64,000 nt of DNA from Moringa oleifera (Eukaryota; Streptophyta; Magnoliopsida; Brassicales; Moringaceae), in the NCBI GenBank assembly GCA_021397835.1, contig JAJFZO010000407.1, positions 6,076,001 through 6,140,000 on the forward strand. The letters are read 5' to 3'. The position numbers and the translations under genes were made by a program. The notes beneath the pieces are model-generated. The model was not told where the DNA came from. It worked only from the letters and a program-made list of their open reading frames with translations, and did not search any database. This document shows positions 25,801 to 36,600 of the stretch, piece after piece; positions within the stretch are counted from its first letter, which is position 1, and each line of letters begins with the position of its first letter.

Positions 25801-26985
25801 AGCCATGGGTCTCTTGACCTCCTGCCACTTCACAAGATGGTACTTACGGGAGGCTCCTATATCATCCCACAGAAATTTTCTCATCTGCTCACACCAACTT
25901 CGCTGGATTTGACCTAGTTACTTCATTATTTAACAATAATAGTTCAAGGCAATGTAGCTTTAGAAACTAACTTCAAGCGGCAAAACATAAGTCAATGTAG
26001 TACAAAAATAGAGGTAAATACCAAAGGAAAAACAGAAGTACGTAGTTAAACATGTTCACAAATGCACAAAGATCCACAGTTAGAAAGATTTACCCTTCAA
26101 CATTAAGTTTACCGCATAAAGACTCAAAACGAGGATCACGTACCGCCTGCACACAATAGCTTAATGAATTGTACGTCCTATATCTAATCCATCAAAACCA
26201 TTTGAATCCAAATGATTGACAAGTTGAATTCACCAAATGTTTTAGAACTAGCAATTATGTTATCTTCAGAAGACAATAAAAGGAATGACCAGAGAAATGA
26301 ATAAACTAAAACTATCTTCAAGAACATTACAGAACAATTGAGGTTTTGATGACATTTATAATTAGGAGCTTTCACACGCATTCCAACAACCAAACTAGAA
26401 AAAGATAGGAAAGTAAACTAGGAGACGTAAGTAATATACCCCTTTAACACAGACCACCTATTATATAAATTTATGACGACATCAACATATGAAAATCATT
26501 ACAACTTACCTTTTTAGGAGCTTGAACAACCTCTCTAAATCGGCTCACCGGCTTTTTGCTACTAGCCTCCATTGGCCTTCACATACAAACAAGCCAACAC
26601 AAAGTACAGTCAACATATTCCATATGTTATAAACCATAAAAATTAAATGAAAAGAGATCATAACATCTCTTCCAACCTGTTCTTGTTTGCACGCCCAGTC
26701 TTCTTCTCCTTATTGGGTTTTCGATAAACAGAATGAGACCCATCTGACCGTGCTTTCTGCAGCTCCTCAAATGTAACATCGGCTAGCTCACGCTCTATCT
26801 CTTCTTCCTAAACCCCGGAAAAGGAAACTTGAATCTTGATATCCACCAAAATTTTAATTGGAAACTCATAAAATTGGGAGCACTTATAAGATACCCACCT
26901 CTTCAGAAGATGAAGATTCACTCTCCTCTTCACTTTCCTCAAAGTGGGTTTTGTTGTTGACTACCATGCTACTTGATCTCTTCAT
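22823..26985 (-). CDS. RRP36: rRNA biogenesis protein RRP36 (copy 1)
   Basis: Nucleolar protein needed for early pre-rRNA cleavages leading to 18S rRNA. Nine exons (26899-26985, 26677-26807, 26510-26576, 26094-26146, 24256-24310, 24087-24161, 23828-23945, 23024-23070, 22823-22933) keep phase and give 247 residues. The N-terminus is acidic and Ser/Glu-rich (ESEEESESSSSEE). The conserved core reads VRDPRFESLCGKLNVEGF, then RKRYDFLYENNLPAERQ and ELIKQLKKTNDRKDI. The basic C-terminus contains SGKLESFMENRRKKNASKDH and ends YMPYRRPSNNDQQN. The exon 5 donor is GC (CAG|GCAATG) in both copies. Intron 4 carries a LINE. No lesion is visible. Upstream, on the same strand, sits a fragment of another gene's exon 1. 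Confidence 0.92.
24466..25910 (-). mobile_element. LINE remains, probably nested, in RRP36 intron 4 (copy 1)
   Basis: Two minus-strand L1-type 3' ends occur in succession. One begins at the T-rich stretch near 24466 and encodes a tail ending FLNEEDHVEFIDVHTSR. The second begins at T16 near 24657 and runs through a zinc-knuckle domain (FPWKQVWKVKVLPKVAFFTW, about 25.2 kb) to about 25.91 kb. I read this as one element inserted in another. At the same intron site copy 2 retains only about 50 bp of the first 3' end, so the older insertion predates the duplication and copy 2 later lost it. Confidence 0.78.
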
Positions 26986-27141
26986 TTTGATCCTCTGGAT
27001 AATACAATGAGAAGCAACAAGCTTAATCTAAGAGACAAGTAAACACTGGTGACTAAAAAACTTTCAAACAATGAAACAAAAAACAGATAAACTTCGAAGC
27101 AGACCCTATTGGCTGTCCGCCCTCAATTAGTATTACTCTCA

Positions 27142-27372
27142 TTAGCAAATTTCAAAAACACTAATCAAACTCATTGAAATTTGATGACCAAGACTAAATT
27201 CATATGCACTTCCGAGATTGGAAGAAGAAGAAGATGATGACGACGACAAGTTCAAGCCCTGTAGATTCTGCGAATAATTGCTCATAACAAATGCAGTGAA
27301 ATCAGTGTTAGTATTTAGGAGAGAGGAGGGTTTGCAAACCAGTGATCGAACCTCCAACGCTGCCAGGGACAT
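27142..27372 (-). pseudogene. DnaJ/TPR-like gene exon 1 fragment, upstream of RRP36 (copy 1)
   Basis: Starts MSLAALEVRSLVCKPSSLL and contains NTNTDFTAF, a Ser run and NLGSAYEF. It matches residues 1 to about 61 of the open frame starting at 62936, on the opposite strand, then breaks near 27190 into an unrelated 12-residue tail and a stop. The original ATG is kept. It lies about 160 bp upstream of the RRP36 start on the same strand and brings its own 5' flank, so it is a truncated gene that would act as an upstream ORF if transcribed through. Confidence 0.8.
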
Positions 27373-27540
27373 CTCCGGTGAGACTAAGTGAGTTGAAATT
27401 GAGGCTCCTGGTTCGTTAGGGCTTGCGTGCCAACTCTCTTTCTACTACTCTTTCTTCTCCTCGTAAGGGTTTTGCTTACTTTCAAAGTAAACTGAAGAGT
27501 GCATAGACACAGAGGAATTTGATCCTCCTTTAAATCTGTC

Positions 27541-27904
27541 TTGACAAATTTTTCAAAATATATTGTTCCCTAAAAGATTTTCAAATGGTTAGATTTTCTC
27601 AATTTTTGATAATATGTTTAATTTACTAAGATGAAGGTTTTATAAAAAAATTAATCTATTTTTAAAATTTTTCAAAATTTAAATTTATTATATAAAATTT
27701 AAAATTAAAATTAATTTTTTTAAAAAAAATTAATTTAAATTTAGATTTAAATTTTAAATTTTTAAAAAAATTAATTTAAATTTTAATTTTTTAAAAAAAT
27801 TAATTTAAATAAAATTGATAAATTAAAGTTCGATTTAATGACATAAAATAAACATTAAGATTTTATGAAAATTTTATCTAAAATATATATTGATAATAAT
27901 GTTC
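27541..27904. other. AT-rich 5' flank of the exon 1 fragment; no gene
   Basis: Nearly pure A/T with imperfect inverted poly-A/T runs. Related to 56.8-57.0 kb and, inverted, to 62.6-62.75 kb. It marks the right edge of duplication copy 1. Confidence 0.7.
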
Positions 27905-28518
27905 AACAAGGTGGGACGATCCTGTTTCCATGGATGCTTATATGGAAGACAAAGGCCCCTTCTAAAGTGGCTTTCTTTACCAAGAAGGTGGCGTGAGACA
28001 AGCCTTTAGCCATTGACAACTTATGAGCAAAAGGGATGGTCATGGCAAATAGATGTTTTATTTGTAAGATAGGGAGTCTGTTAATCATGTTCTTATGTGG
28101 TGGATGGACTACAAGTATTTGGGAGAGTGCACTTTTGGTCTTGAGGCAACATTTAGTAGTTTTTGGTTCAGTGGTGGAGTTGGAAGCTTGGAAGGGTATG
28201 TCTATCTCTAAAGCCAAGAGGAAATTTGTGGTGCTAGTACCTTTAGCTATTTTTTGGATGGTATGGAAGGAGAGGAATAGAATGGCCTTTCAAAGGGTTG
28301 AAACTCCCTTAGTGGTAATTAAGGATCATTGGGGCCTATTCTCTAACTTTGGGGTAAATGGTAAATATGACGTAAATAGGTAGCTTGTGGGATTCTTGGA
28401 ACTCTTATAATCTAATTAGCTAACCATACTTGTACATGGGTAGTAACCCATTGATGCTAAATATATATAACATGGGATACTTTGTGTCTAATCAAAAGAA
28501 AAGAAGAAAAAAAAAAAA
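27905..28518 (+). mobile_element. LINE 3' fragment between the duplication copies
   Basis: The plus strand encodes the C-terminal reverse-transcriptase-associated zinc-knuckle region (FPWMLIWKTKAPSKVAFFTK, then PLAIFWMVWKERNRMAF), a 3' tail with tacttgtacatgggtag, and a poly(A) run ending near 28518. It is 5'-truncated and has internal stops. It inserts next to, or truncates, the NUP93 fragment. Confidence 0.85.
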
Positions 28519-28633
28519 CCTTTTATTTCCATATATCCGTAATTGATCAGCCAGGAATGATTGCTGAAACCTTTAAAAGTTCATTAGTTGAAGCAAATAA
28601 AGATAGATCACAGGACACCAAAACAGTTCTCAC

Positions 28634-29795
28634 CTTCAATTCAAAAGATTTGAGATCACGAGCAAGCTTCTCAGCATTTATTCTCTCTGGAGCAAGTAGC
28701 CTGCAAATCAAACAAAGATAAACAAAATTATTGAAAGTTACAAATCACTTAAGATTATCCTCATGACAATGCGTTACAAATTATTTATAGACAAGAGATC
28801 AAGGGAAAACAAAACAAGACTTAATGCTTCTACAAGTTCTTTTAAGCCCGAAGGCCTAAATTTGTGAACAGGAATTGCAGCGCAACTCCAGATCGTAGCG
28901 GTAAAACACCTTGTGGCAGCAATAGATTGAGGAGTTTTTGTTCTTATGGTCTTTGCCTTGAGCTTCTTTGATAATGCTTCCAACTGATCTAAATTCCTCT
29001 GAAATTCGTAGCAACAAAAAGTTCAGTCAGGAATCATATGCTTGGAACTAACATTACACTCTGTTCACCTCAACTAAAGCATCAAGCTGAACTACTTTCT
29101 CTCCAGCGTCCATTAGAAAGACTTTTCCTCAGCAATAAAAGCATTACATCAAAAGAAAAAACAAATGAACATGAAGAATTTCATTGCACTATATCCATTT
29201 GAAATCTTCAACATTAAGACTCAACACTTAAATTTCATTACTAAGAAGCTTCAGTTCTTTCAATTGGCAACCAAATTTAGGATTTAAAAAATCAAAGCTA
29301 AGATTATGAAGGTGTTTTTCTTTGTTGAAGTCTCAGCTAATGAAAACCAGGTTCTCTATTTTATTTTGTCTCTTTCTTTCCTGCATTTCACAGATAAAAA
29401 CAGCAAAAGATACAACATCAACGTAAATCCGCGGGGGGAACAGGTAAAAGGACAAATTCATTCTCGATTTTTGACAAGTAAAAATATAAAACTTCGAGCT
29501 CTTCTAATTCACAGCGTATCTCACAATGCTCATTTCTCTTTTAATTTCTCAAGGAGAGCAAAGAACAAAGTCAGAAAGTATGCTGAATGCGAGTCTCGTT
29601 CAAAGAAACGAAACCTAAAACTGAGAAATCTTCATTTGGATTTCCCTTTCTTTCCATGTAAGCTCTCGCAAAACAAAGGAAGAGTGAAGGGAAAGTTGAG
29701 AAGAATGGAACCTCAAAAGGAGGGAACTAAGCAGAAGGAGCAGCTTGCTCGAGAAGCATGGTAGAAGAGTGAAGCAGAGCAGTCCAGCCGGCCAT
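28634..29795 (-). pseudogene. NUP93: NUP93 5' fragment (three exons, broken)
   Basis: Resembles the N-terminus of nuclear pore protein NUP93. Exon 1 (29712-29795) reads MAGWTALLHSSTMLLEQAAP and then has a TAG stop at 29727-29729 where the family has a coding residue. Exon 2 (28910-28998) encodes RNLDQLEALSKKLKAKTIR and ends IAATR. Exon 3 (28634-28700) encodes RINAEKLARDLKSFELK. Splice sites and phases are intact, so this came from genomic DNA and not from a processed transcript. All later exons of this large gene are missing; LINE sequence begins about 115 bp beyond. Non-functional by both the stop and the truncation. Confidence 0.87.
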
Positions 29796-29939
29796 TGCAC
29801 TCTTGAGAAACAAAGCTCAGTGTCTCAGTCAAGTGGTAAGAGAGGGAAATGGCGTTTTAGCGTTTGTAAGTGGAGCCCTAATTTTGCAAGGACACAGCGA
29901 ATCCCTGAGTCGCGGGCCGGGCTCGGGCGTGAAAATTGA

Positions 29940-30472
29940 ACTTTGTATATTGCTTCGAAATATTAAGACAAATTATTTTATAGAAACTTTTAAAAGAAAA
30001 ATAGTTATAATAATAATAATAATAATAACAACATGTGGCTTATTAGTCATGGTTGTGATAATTTAGATAATATGTCGACTGGATAAATGTTAAAACAGAA
30101 AGATTTAGATTATTAGACACAAGTTCTCTCTTTAAAACTAAACAATTTCAAAATTAGTGAAATAATTTACATTTTTAGGCTCTTAATATGAGATCAATCG
30201 TAATTTGATTACGAATCCATATTTATAATTTAATAAAAATTTAATGACACATTTTTTATAAATTATTTTTTACAATTAATTCAAAACGAATTATGTAATA
30301 TTTTTTTAAAAAATAAAAATAAAAAGTGTGCAGTTTTATGACTAAAATTTAATTTTCCAAAGTGAACAATTATCATGGAAAACTATAAAAAATTGGATAT
30401 TATTAATACTTGTCTTTTATTGTATTATAACTAATAATATAATATATATGAAAATAATACCTTGTTGAGTCA
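29940..30472. other. AT-rich spacer; no gene
   Basis: Contains an (AAT)n run near 30005-30030 and long A/T stretches. I see no coding or structural signal. Confidence 0.6.
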
Positions 30473-30735
30473 ATATGCTAATGGTTCCATTACTTATTTT
30501 TTGGATTGTGCGGGAAGAGAAAAATAAAAAGGCTTTCAGAGTGGTAGAGACGCCTATGGACATAAGTGGTCTAAAGTTTTAACATTTTGGGAACTGCAAT
30601 TTTTTTTTTTTTTTAAATAATGGAGATTGTATAGAGTTTACGGATATCCTAACATCTAAATAACTAACTACACTTGTACATGAGAGGCACTCACTTGGTG
30701 CTACTTTCAGCATGTATGCATATATATACATATAA
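30473..30735 (+). mobile_element. LINE 3' fragment at the left edge of duplication copy 2
   Basis: Counterpart of 13283-13540, better preserved (IVREEKNKKAF in one frame), with the tail tacacttgtacatgagagg. Similarity between the two copies begins at its left end. Confidence 0.72.
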
Positions 30736-31075
30736 TCTTTGTTTTAGATCAAATATAATATATATATATATATATCATATCTTTACATAGTTTAAACAAA
30801 AATAAAATAAGGAAGGTAGACTCATTTACACAGTTTCCTATCTGTATCTTCATTTAATATTGACTTTATCATGTAATACTCAAGTCAAGAGCAGCAATTG
30901 GATTTTGTAATCAATATGGAATAACGCGATCTGCAGTTTGCAACAGCAAGTTAGAGAAAAGATTCTGGCTGTCTTGTTAACTTAAATTAACTCAAAATCC
31001 TATCACACTTAAGTAGAAGACACACACAGTTACTGTTACAATCGATTACATGTTCGAGAAGAAATAAGCATGCAC

Positions 31076-33102
31076 CTCCAAGCTTTTGAGCTTCCTTGAT
31101 TATGTGACGTGCTAGAGTTGTCTTTCTCAATGCTTCTCGCCGCCCATAAATTTCAACAATTCTTCCCTGCAGAATGTTGTTTCATTAGTGGAAGCTGCTT
31201 CTGAAATTTACATATATTTAAAATATATTGTTACTACTTTTTGTTGTTTGTTTCTCACTCACATGCATATGCCATCTGTATACACGTGCAAGATTAAGTA
31301 TGACAAACATGTCACAAAATTTTGCTTCCTCAGCTACTTACCTTAGCTAATCCTCCAATTCCAATTCCAATTCCAATTCCAAGTGCTAAGTCAAGTTTTA
31401 ATGAGCCAGTCGATATTACTGGAGCACGCCGTGAGCTGAAGAACTTCTGCAAAGACATCATTGACTCTCTGCCAAAATCACTGGAAAGCTGTGATAGAGC
31501 CAGTCGTAATGGATTGTCCTTTTTTATTGCTTTATTATCACTATGCACTTCATCACATTCAAATTCTGAAACTTCAGCTGAGTATGGACATAGTAACTCA
31601 ATATATTAGGCCAATTACTCAACTAAGACCAGCTCAAATGCATACATCTGGTAAACTTCCACACAATTTAATTAAATTTGAACAAATCGCAAAACCAATG
31701 GCACAATTCAATGCTCAACAATTACATAACAACATAACCGTTAAGAAGCACAGACTTGAACATGAATTGAAAAATAGAGGTATGTTTCTTTCTTTCTCAT
31801 AAATATCCTACAAATATGACATGTTATAGCAGAACTCTCTAGTTTACCGACAAAAGAAAGCTGTTGTGAGTCCGCTCCAGTGCAAGATACTAAATCCCTT
31901 CTTCAATTCTGGGGATATGTCATAAGAGTCAAACAACCAAAAAAAAAAAAAAAGGAAATGTTCGTAATAATATTTATATTTGAAGAGCAAAGGGGAAAAA
32001 AGAAACATACAGAAAATAAAGAAGAAAATACTTGCCGTCAAAAAAGCAAGAGCTAAGAAATTGTTTTCACGTGAAGAAAATAATAATAGGCATATCCCTA
32101 GTGCATTAGATGTCTCACAAAGCATCTAGATTACAGAAATTAGTACAGCTAGCTATGTCACTATACACAACGCTTAAATTGATGGCATCAAGTTTTCTAG
32201 CACTTGGATAACTTATTGAATGGAAACATGCCAGAAAATAAAACTATACCATGTAAATATTATAATCAAATATGGTAAAGACTCTGTAAGCATACGGTAG
32301 AAATCGCAACTTTCTGTTGTTCTTTGATTGACAGTAAAAATATATATAATTTTAGTTTCTAAAGATCCAATATTCTGGATGATTACAGAAAGGTTCCAGA
32401 ACCACTCAAGCCCCAGATAAATGAGACCTATATCCTTGTAATTGAACATAATATCAAAAAGCAATTAGCTGTGTCAAGCCTGCTACATAGTAATTCTCCA
32501 AAACAACTTCACTAGTCCCTCTATTGACTTTCAGAAAGAACACCTCGTTTCCAGACTCAATTTCATGGCAGTATAAATACTCAGTCCCCAAGCTTCCTTA
32601 CACAATAAATACAGTGATAAAAATCTTAGACTCGGTGATATTCTTAGCAAGCAACTTTCAATCATACATGGAGCCAAGGGCCTTACCCTTCCACTTAGCT
32701 ACAAAAAAGGTGTTTATATAGTAAACCTACTACTCACACATGCATAATCATTGTAACCATACCACTCAGAAATCCAACAACCAAATGAATTGATGTTTTG
32801 CAATACCCACGACCAAAGTAACCAAAGGAATATAGACAACTGCACCAGTTCAACAGCTAGCTCAACAACAAGTTAAAAGCTTTTCTACAAATTACTAGCA
32901 CAAACTATGTAAAATAGACCAAACAGGAAGATTGTAAAACTAACAAACCTTCAAAAGATAAACCACCCATTAAACCATAAGAGTTTGGTATAAAAAGGGA
33001 GAGAAATATGGAGACTGAGACCTGAGGGAAAGAAGGAAAGAGAGAGAAGACTCGACATCTTCCAAATGAACTAAGACGAACAGACTGGAGCAAGAGCACC
33101 AT
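31076..33102 (-). pseudogene. RECA2: RECA2 5' half, decayed (copy 2)
   Basis: Counterparts of RECA2 exons 1-4 only; exons 5-8 are absent. Exon 1 (33022-33102) is intact and encodes the same presequence. Exon 2 (near 31.86-31.92 kb) starts with an in-frame TGA, and a deletion of about 75 bp follows in the intron. Exon 3 (about 31359-31577) has a 6-bp repeat expansion giving [10 protein letters not shown]. Exon 4 (31076-31166) gained one codon, and the P-loop reads GRREALRKT: the Gly before the catalytic Lys is now Arg. It cannot be an active ATPase. Confidence 0.9.
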
Positions 33103-33672
33103 CTTCCTCAATGGCTATCCTTTTTGATCAGATTTACTGGTTTAGATAGAAAAATTAAACTTTTGGGTTGCGACTAAGGAGCTGCGCCATAGCCATTCTC
33201 TGCTGCGAGACAGAGCACAGCTTACTCCAGAGAACCACGCGGTGCTTTGGCCTTCTATTTTGTTATTGGAGAATGTTTGCAAAGAAGCCCTTGTTTTTCT
33301 TTTTTTTTGAATAATAGCTATTACGAAGTATATGTACGGCAATAGATGAAAATAAAAGGAAAAGAGGCTAGTTAAGACTCAAGAGAGTGGCTGGTATAAA
33401 AAAGAGAAAATCGAGGGGGCATATTTAAATAGATTTTACATCCAGACCGTACAACACGGGGGGGATCCGCACGAAGGAGCATCAAGAAACGGTGCCATGA
33501 ACGGCCTTGATTTCGAGTAAGCAGTCGCTCGAGTCAAAAAGAAGACTCGTACTGAGGGGGAAGACGTCCTCATAAGAAAGAAGAACATCAATTCTTTCTG
33601 GTAGAACCATAGACGGGACAGCATCCCAACCTCTGAGATTTTTTGACTTCAAAATCATCTCAAGTTATCAAA
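33103..33672. promoter_or_regulatory. Divergent RECA2/FAX1 intergenic region, copy 2
   Basis: 570 bp between a broken RECA2 copy and the working FAX1 gene, homologous to 15966-16536. Comparing the two intervals could show which elements serve which gene, because each copy now needs to drive only one direction. Confidence 0.6.
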
Positions 33673-36600
33673 ATGGCTGCTACAAAAATGTCTCAGATCT
33701 TTTGTTTTTCTTCAATCAACCGCAAGTTTCTGCTACAGAGACGATACGTCTTATGCTCAACGAGTCGCCCCAAGGTATTAACAAAATCACGATCGAGAGT
33801 TCGAAGTGATTCTACTTTCTTCTTCAGTTTGTTTTGACTTGTGTAAAAATTTGTTCTTTTAAAATGTCTAAAGTGTAAATGGCCTCAACTTTTCCGTAAT
33901 TTTGACTAGATTAGAACACTGTGGACCCTTGGCTAAAGTTTGATGTTTTACTGTATAGAACTTTTATGTGCGTGTATATAACCATATATGATTTGTTGGA
34001 TTGAAGTGTTGTCTTAATTTCACTGATTGGTCTAGTCTAATAAAATCCACAACGCAATTCTTGCAAACTTGTGTCTTTCTATGCTTCATTCTTGGTGAAA
34101 TGAAAAACTCAGTAGCAAAGCGAACATCATTGGAGACATAAGAAACTGGAGTTTAGTGATGTGGGATAATATAATTTTGTTGTAATTATGTTTTGTTCTG
34201 AGTCAACATAGATACTCCTATTACAGCTGAGAACTAGTACGCTGCATTTTCTTACTTGTAAGTTGCAATTGTCCTGGTATATATTTTGGCCATCTTGTGA
34301 AGAGAATCTTCAGAATGTGTTTGTATCTTTTTCATTCTTCTAAATATCCAGGAATTATTTGCAATAGCAGAAGCATGGAGCCTACTGCATGGTTATTTGG
34401 TGGGGAGAGTTAATTGCTTCCCCCAATATTATCAACAAAGACTTGGCCTAGATGTTGAAATGGTGACTTACAGAGCCTATGATGCTATTTGCGCTACTTT
34501 GCAATTGATTTGTGGTCTTTGTTCACACACTGTGAAATTTCAGTCATGTTTCGGGTGTTGTCGTCAAACTGATCGCTGGACATCATTAACACGTATACAG
34601 ACATGTGTTCTCTCATTCTGTCCCACCCTTCATATATGTATATCTGTGTCTATACATATTCCTAGACAGCCTAGGCCAAGCAGCAGCTATTACACGTACC
34701 ATGGACTTAGGATTACAACTTCAATTGTTTGAGCTGGCAAATGAGTGGCATTGGTTGTTTCATATTATCGGTTTTCCTGATTCTGTTGGATGAACTTGAT
34801 GATATCAGCATTCCTCAAGTGCTTTATCTTTCTGCATGTAGCATACATTTTTTTTTTCCTGTATTAGAAAAATGTGAAAGAAACGGTTTGTCTGGCATAA
34901 TCGCATAGAGGTATGCTAATTGCTGAAAATTTCCAGTCTTTTGTTGTTATGAGCCTTGATGGACATGGCACGGAAGCTACCAGTTTTGAGAATAAAGAGA
35001 CCCTAAGTTATGGAGCTGAGGTATCAAAACCTCATGTAGAAGAGGCAACCAAGTTGCATTTCAGTGCAGAAGATCATGCTGCTGCAAAAACAAAAGAGAA
35101 TGAGCCAGTGCAGGAAACTGGTGTCATCACCCAACAGAAAAGGACAGCAAAAATCCATGATTTTTGTTTTGGGATACCTTATGGCAAGTGTGCTTCAAAA
35201 CTTTGAAAATTTCTTTGTTATATTTTCCCTCATCCCTCTATCTTTGGGCTTCTATTTCTTGACTACGTATGGTTTGCACTGGCATTTATAATGTGTGACT
35301 GTGTGTGTGCGTGTCACATCCTTGTATGTATTATGTGGTTTTATGGTTATGATTGCAGTTTCTTTCTCCTTTTTTCAGTATGTTTGGAGTTGTTATGAGT
35401 TTATATATTGCTTCAAGGATACAGCTAACCCAACTAGTTGGGACAAGAATATGTCAAGTTTCTGGTTGGAGAGTTTTGTTGAAGAGGGAGAATCTGTAGG
35501 TTTGGTACAGATAGCTAATTACACTTGTATAGAGAATGAGGAAGATTGTGTTGAGTTTATAGAGATACTGACTTCTAGATAGATAATTACACTTGTTTAT
35601 GGGAGGTAGTGCCTTGGTGCTATATGTTCTTAATATAAATATATAGTACTTGCTTCTGATATCTATATATGTGTGTGTGTGTGTGTGTTGTATTATTCCA
35701 TTTCTGGTTTAATAGTTCTTTCTTCTAATTATGAGGACCTTATAGGTTTTTACTACTTATTCTATTGTGAATAGCTTTCTCTTGTCCATGGGTAGCTCCT
35801 TCCATGGTGCTTTTATAAATAATATCCCCTTTCAAAAAGTAAATTGTTGTGGTTCCTTGCAAACTCTGAAATGGCATTTTATCGCAGGTGGTCTTGTTTT
35901 GAGTGGGGGCCTTCTTGGCTTTATATTTTCAAGAAACCTTTTGACTCTAAGCACTGCTGTGCTCTTTGGGGGTGGTCTATTAGCCCTTAGTACCTTCAGC
36001 TTGAAGATATGGAGGCAGGGAAAATCAAGTTTACCATTCATACTGGGGCAAGCAAGTAAGCTTAATTTGTTTTCACCTCATAGAAAATTGTGTGCTTGTA
36101 CATTCTTTCTTTTAGCTTTCTTTTTTATTTTTCTTCTGTGTGTGTGTGTTTTGGGTTTGTTTTTTTTTTTTTTTTTGGTGGGGGGCGGGGGGATGTTGCT
36201 GCTGGTGGAATCTGCACAGGGGGCACAGAAAAAAATGATTGGAGCAGAAGATCTGCATGGTATATTGAGTCTTCTGATAAGCAATTTGTATTTAGACCTG
36301 ATATAAATCCATAGTTATATGTTCTGGTTCGCACTTAAGATTACGATTTCTGTTTTCTGAATAAATTAATCAAATGTAACCAAATCAATCTAGCTACAAT
36401 ATTCCTCTTCTGATCTGTTGGGCATGTATATGACTGCAAGGTTGTTATGCACAATATGTTTAGATGCAGGTGCAGCAGAATTTCTGTGAAATCCATTCAT
36501 GATGCTTATGAGAAAGATATCATTAAATAAAAAATTTGGGGTTGCTTAGAGGGAGTGTCCTGGTGTAATACGAAATTGAAGCCTATCTGACAGAAGAGGA

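Larger units (their letters stand above)
13283..27900. repeat. Segmental duplication, copy 1
   Basis: Direct duplicate of 30473-57020. Collinear content: LINE 3' fragment, RECA2 exons 4 to 1, divergent promoter, FAX1 exon 1, CKX upstream region and exons, RRP36, DnaJ/TPR-like exon 1 fragment, AT-rich flank. Identity looks about 90-95% by eye. Relative to copy 2 it lacks about 0.5 kb of FAX1 intron 1 near 16740, the block 34846-44077 (joined near 17200-17235) and the block from the CKX 3' end to 51109 (joined near 20792). It has an extra 1.4 kb of LINE at 24.5-25.9 kb. Confidence 0.92.

Noticed and set aside
29306..29764. 152-codon open frame on the plus strand
   Set aside because: It overlaps the NUP93 pseudogene exon 1 in antisense and has no family resemblance; Lys/Asn-rich composition fits AT-rich intron.
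36078..36334. Lys/Pro-rich and Gly/Phe-rich open frames on both strands
   Set aside because: They are translations of the poly-T and G-rich tract in FAX1 intron 3.
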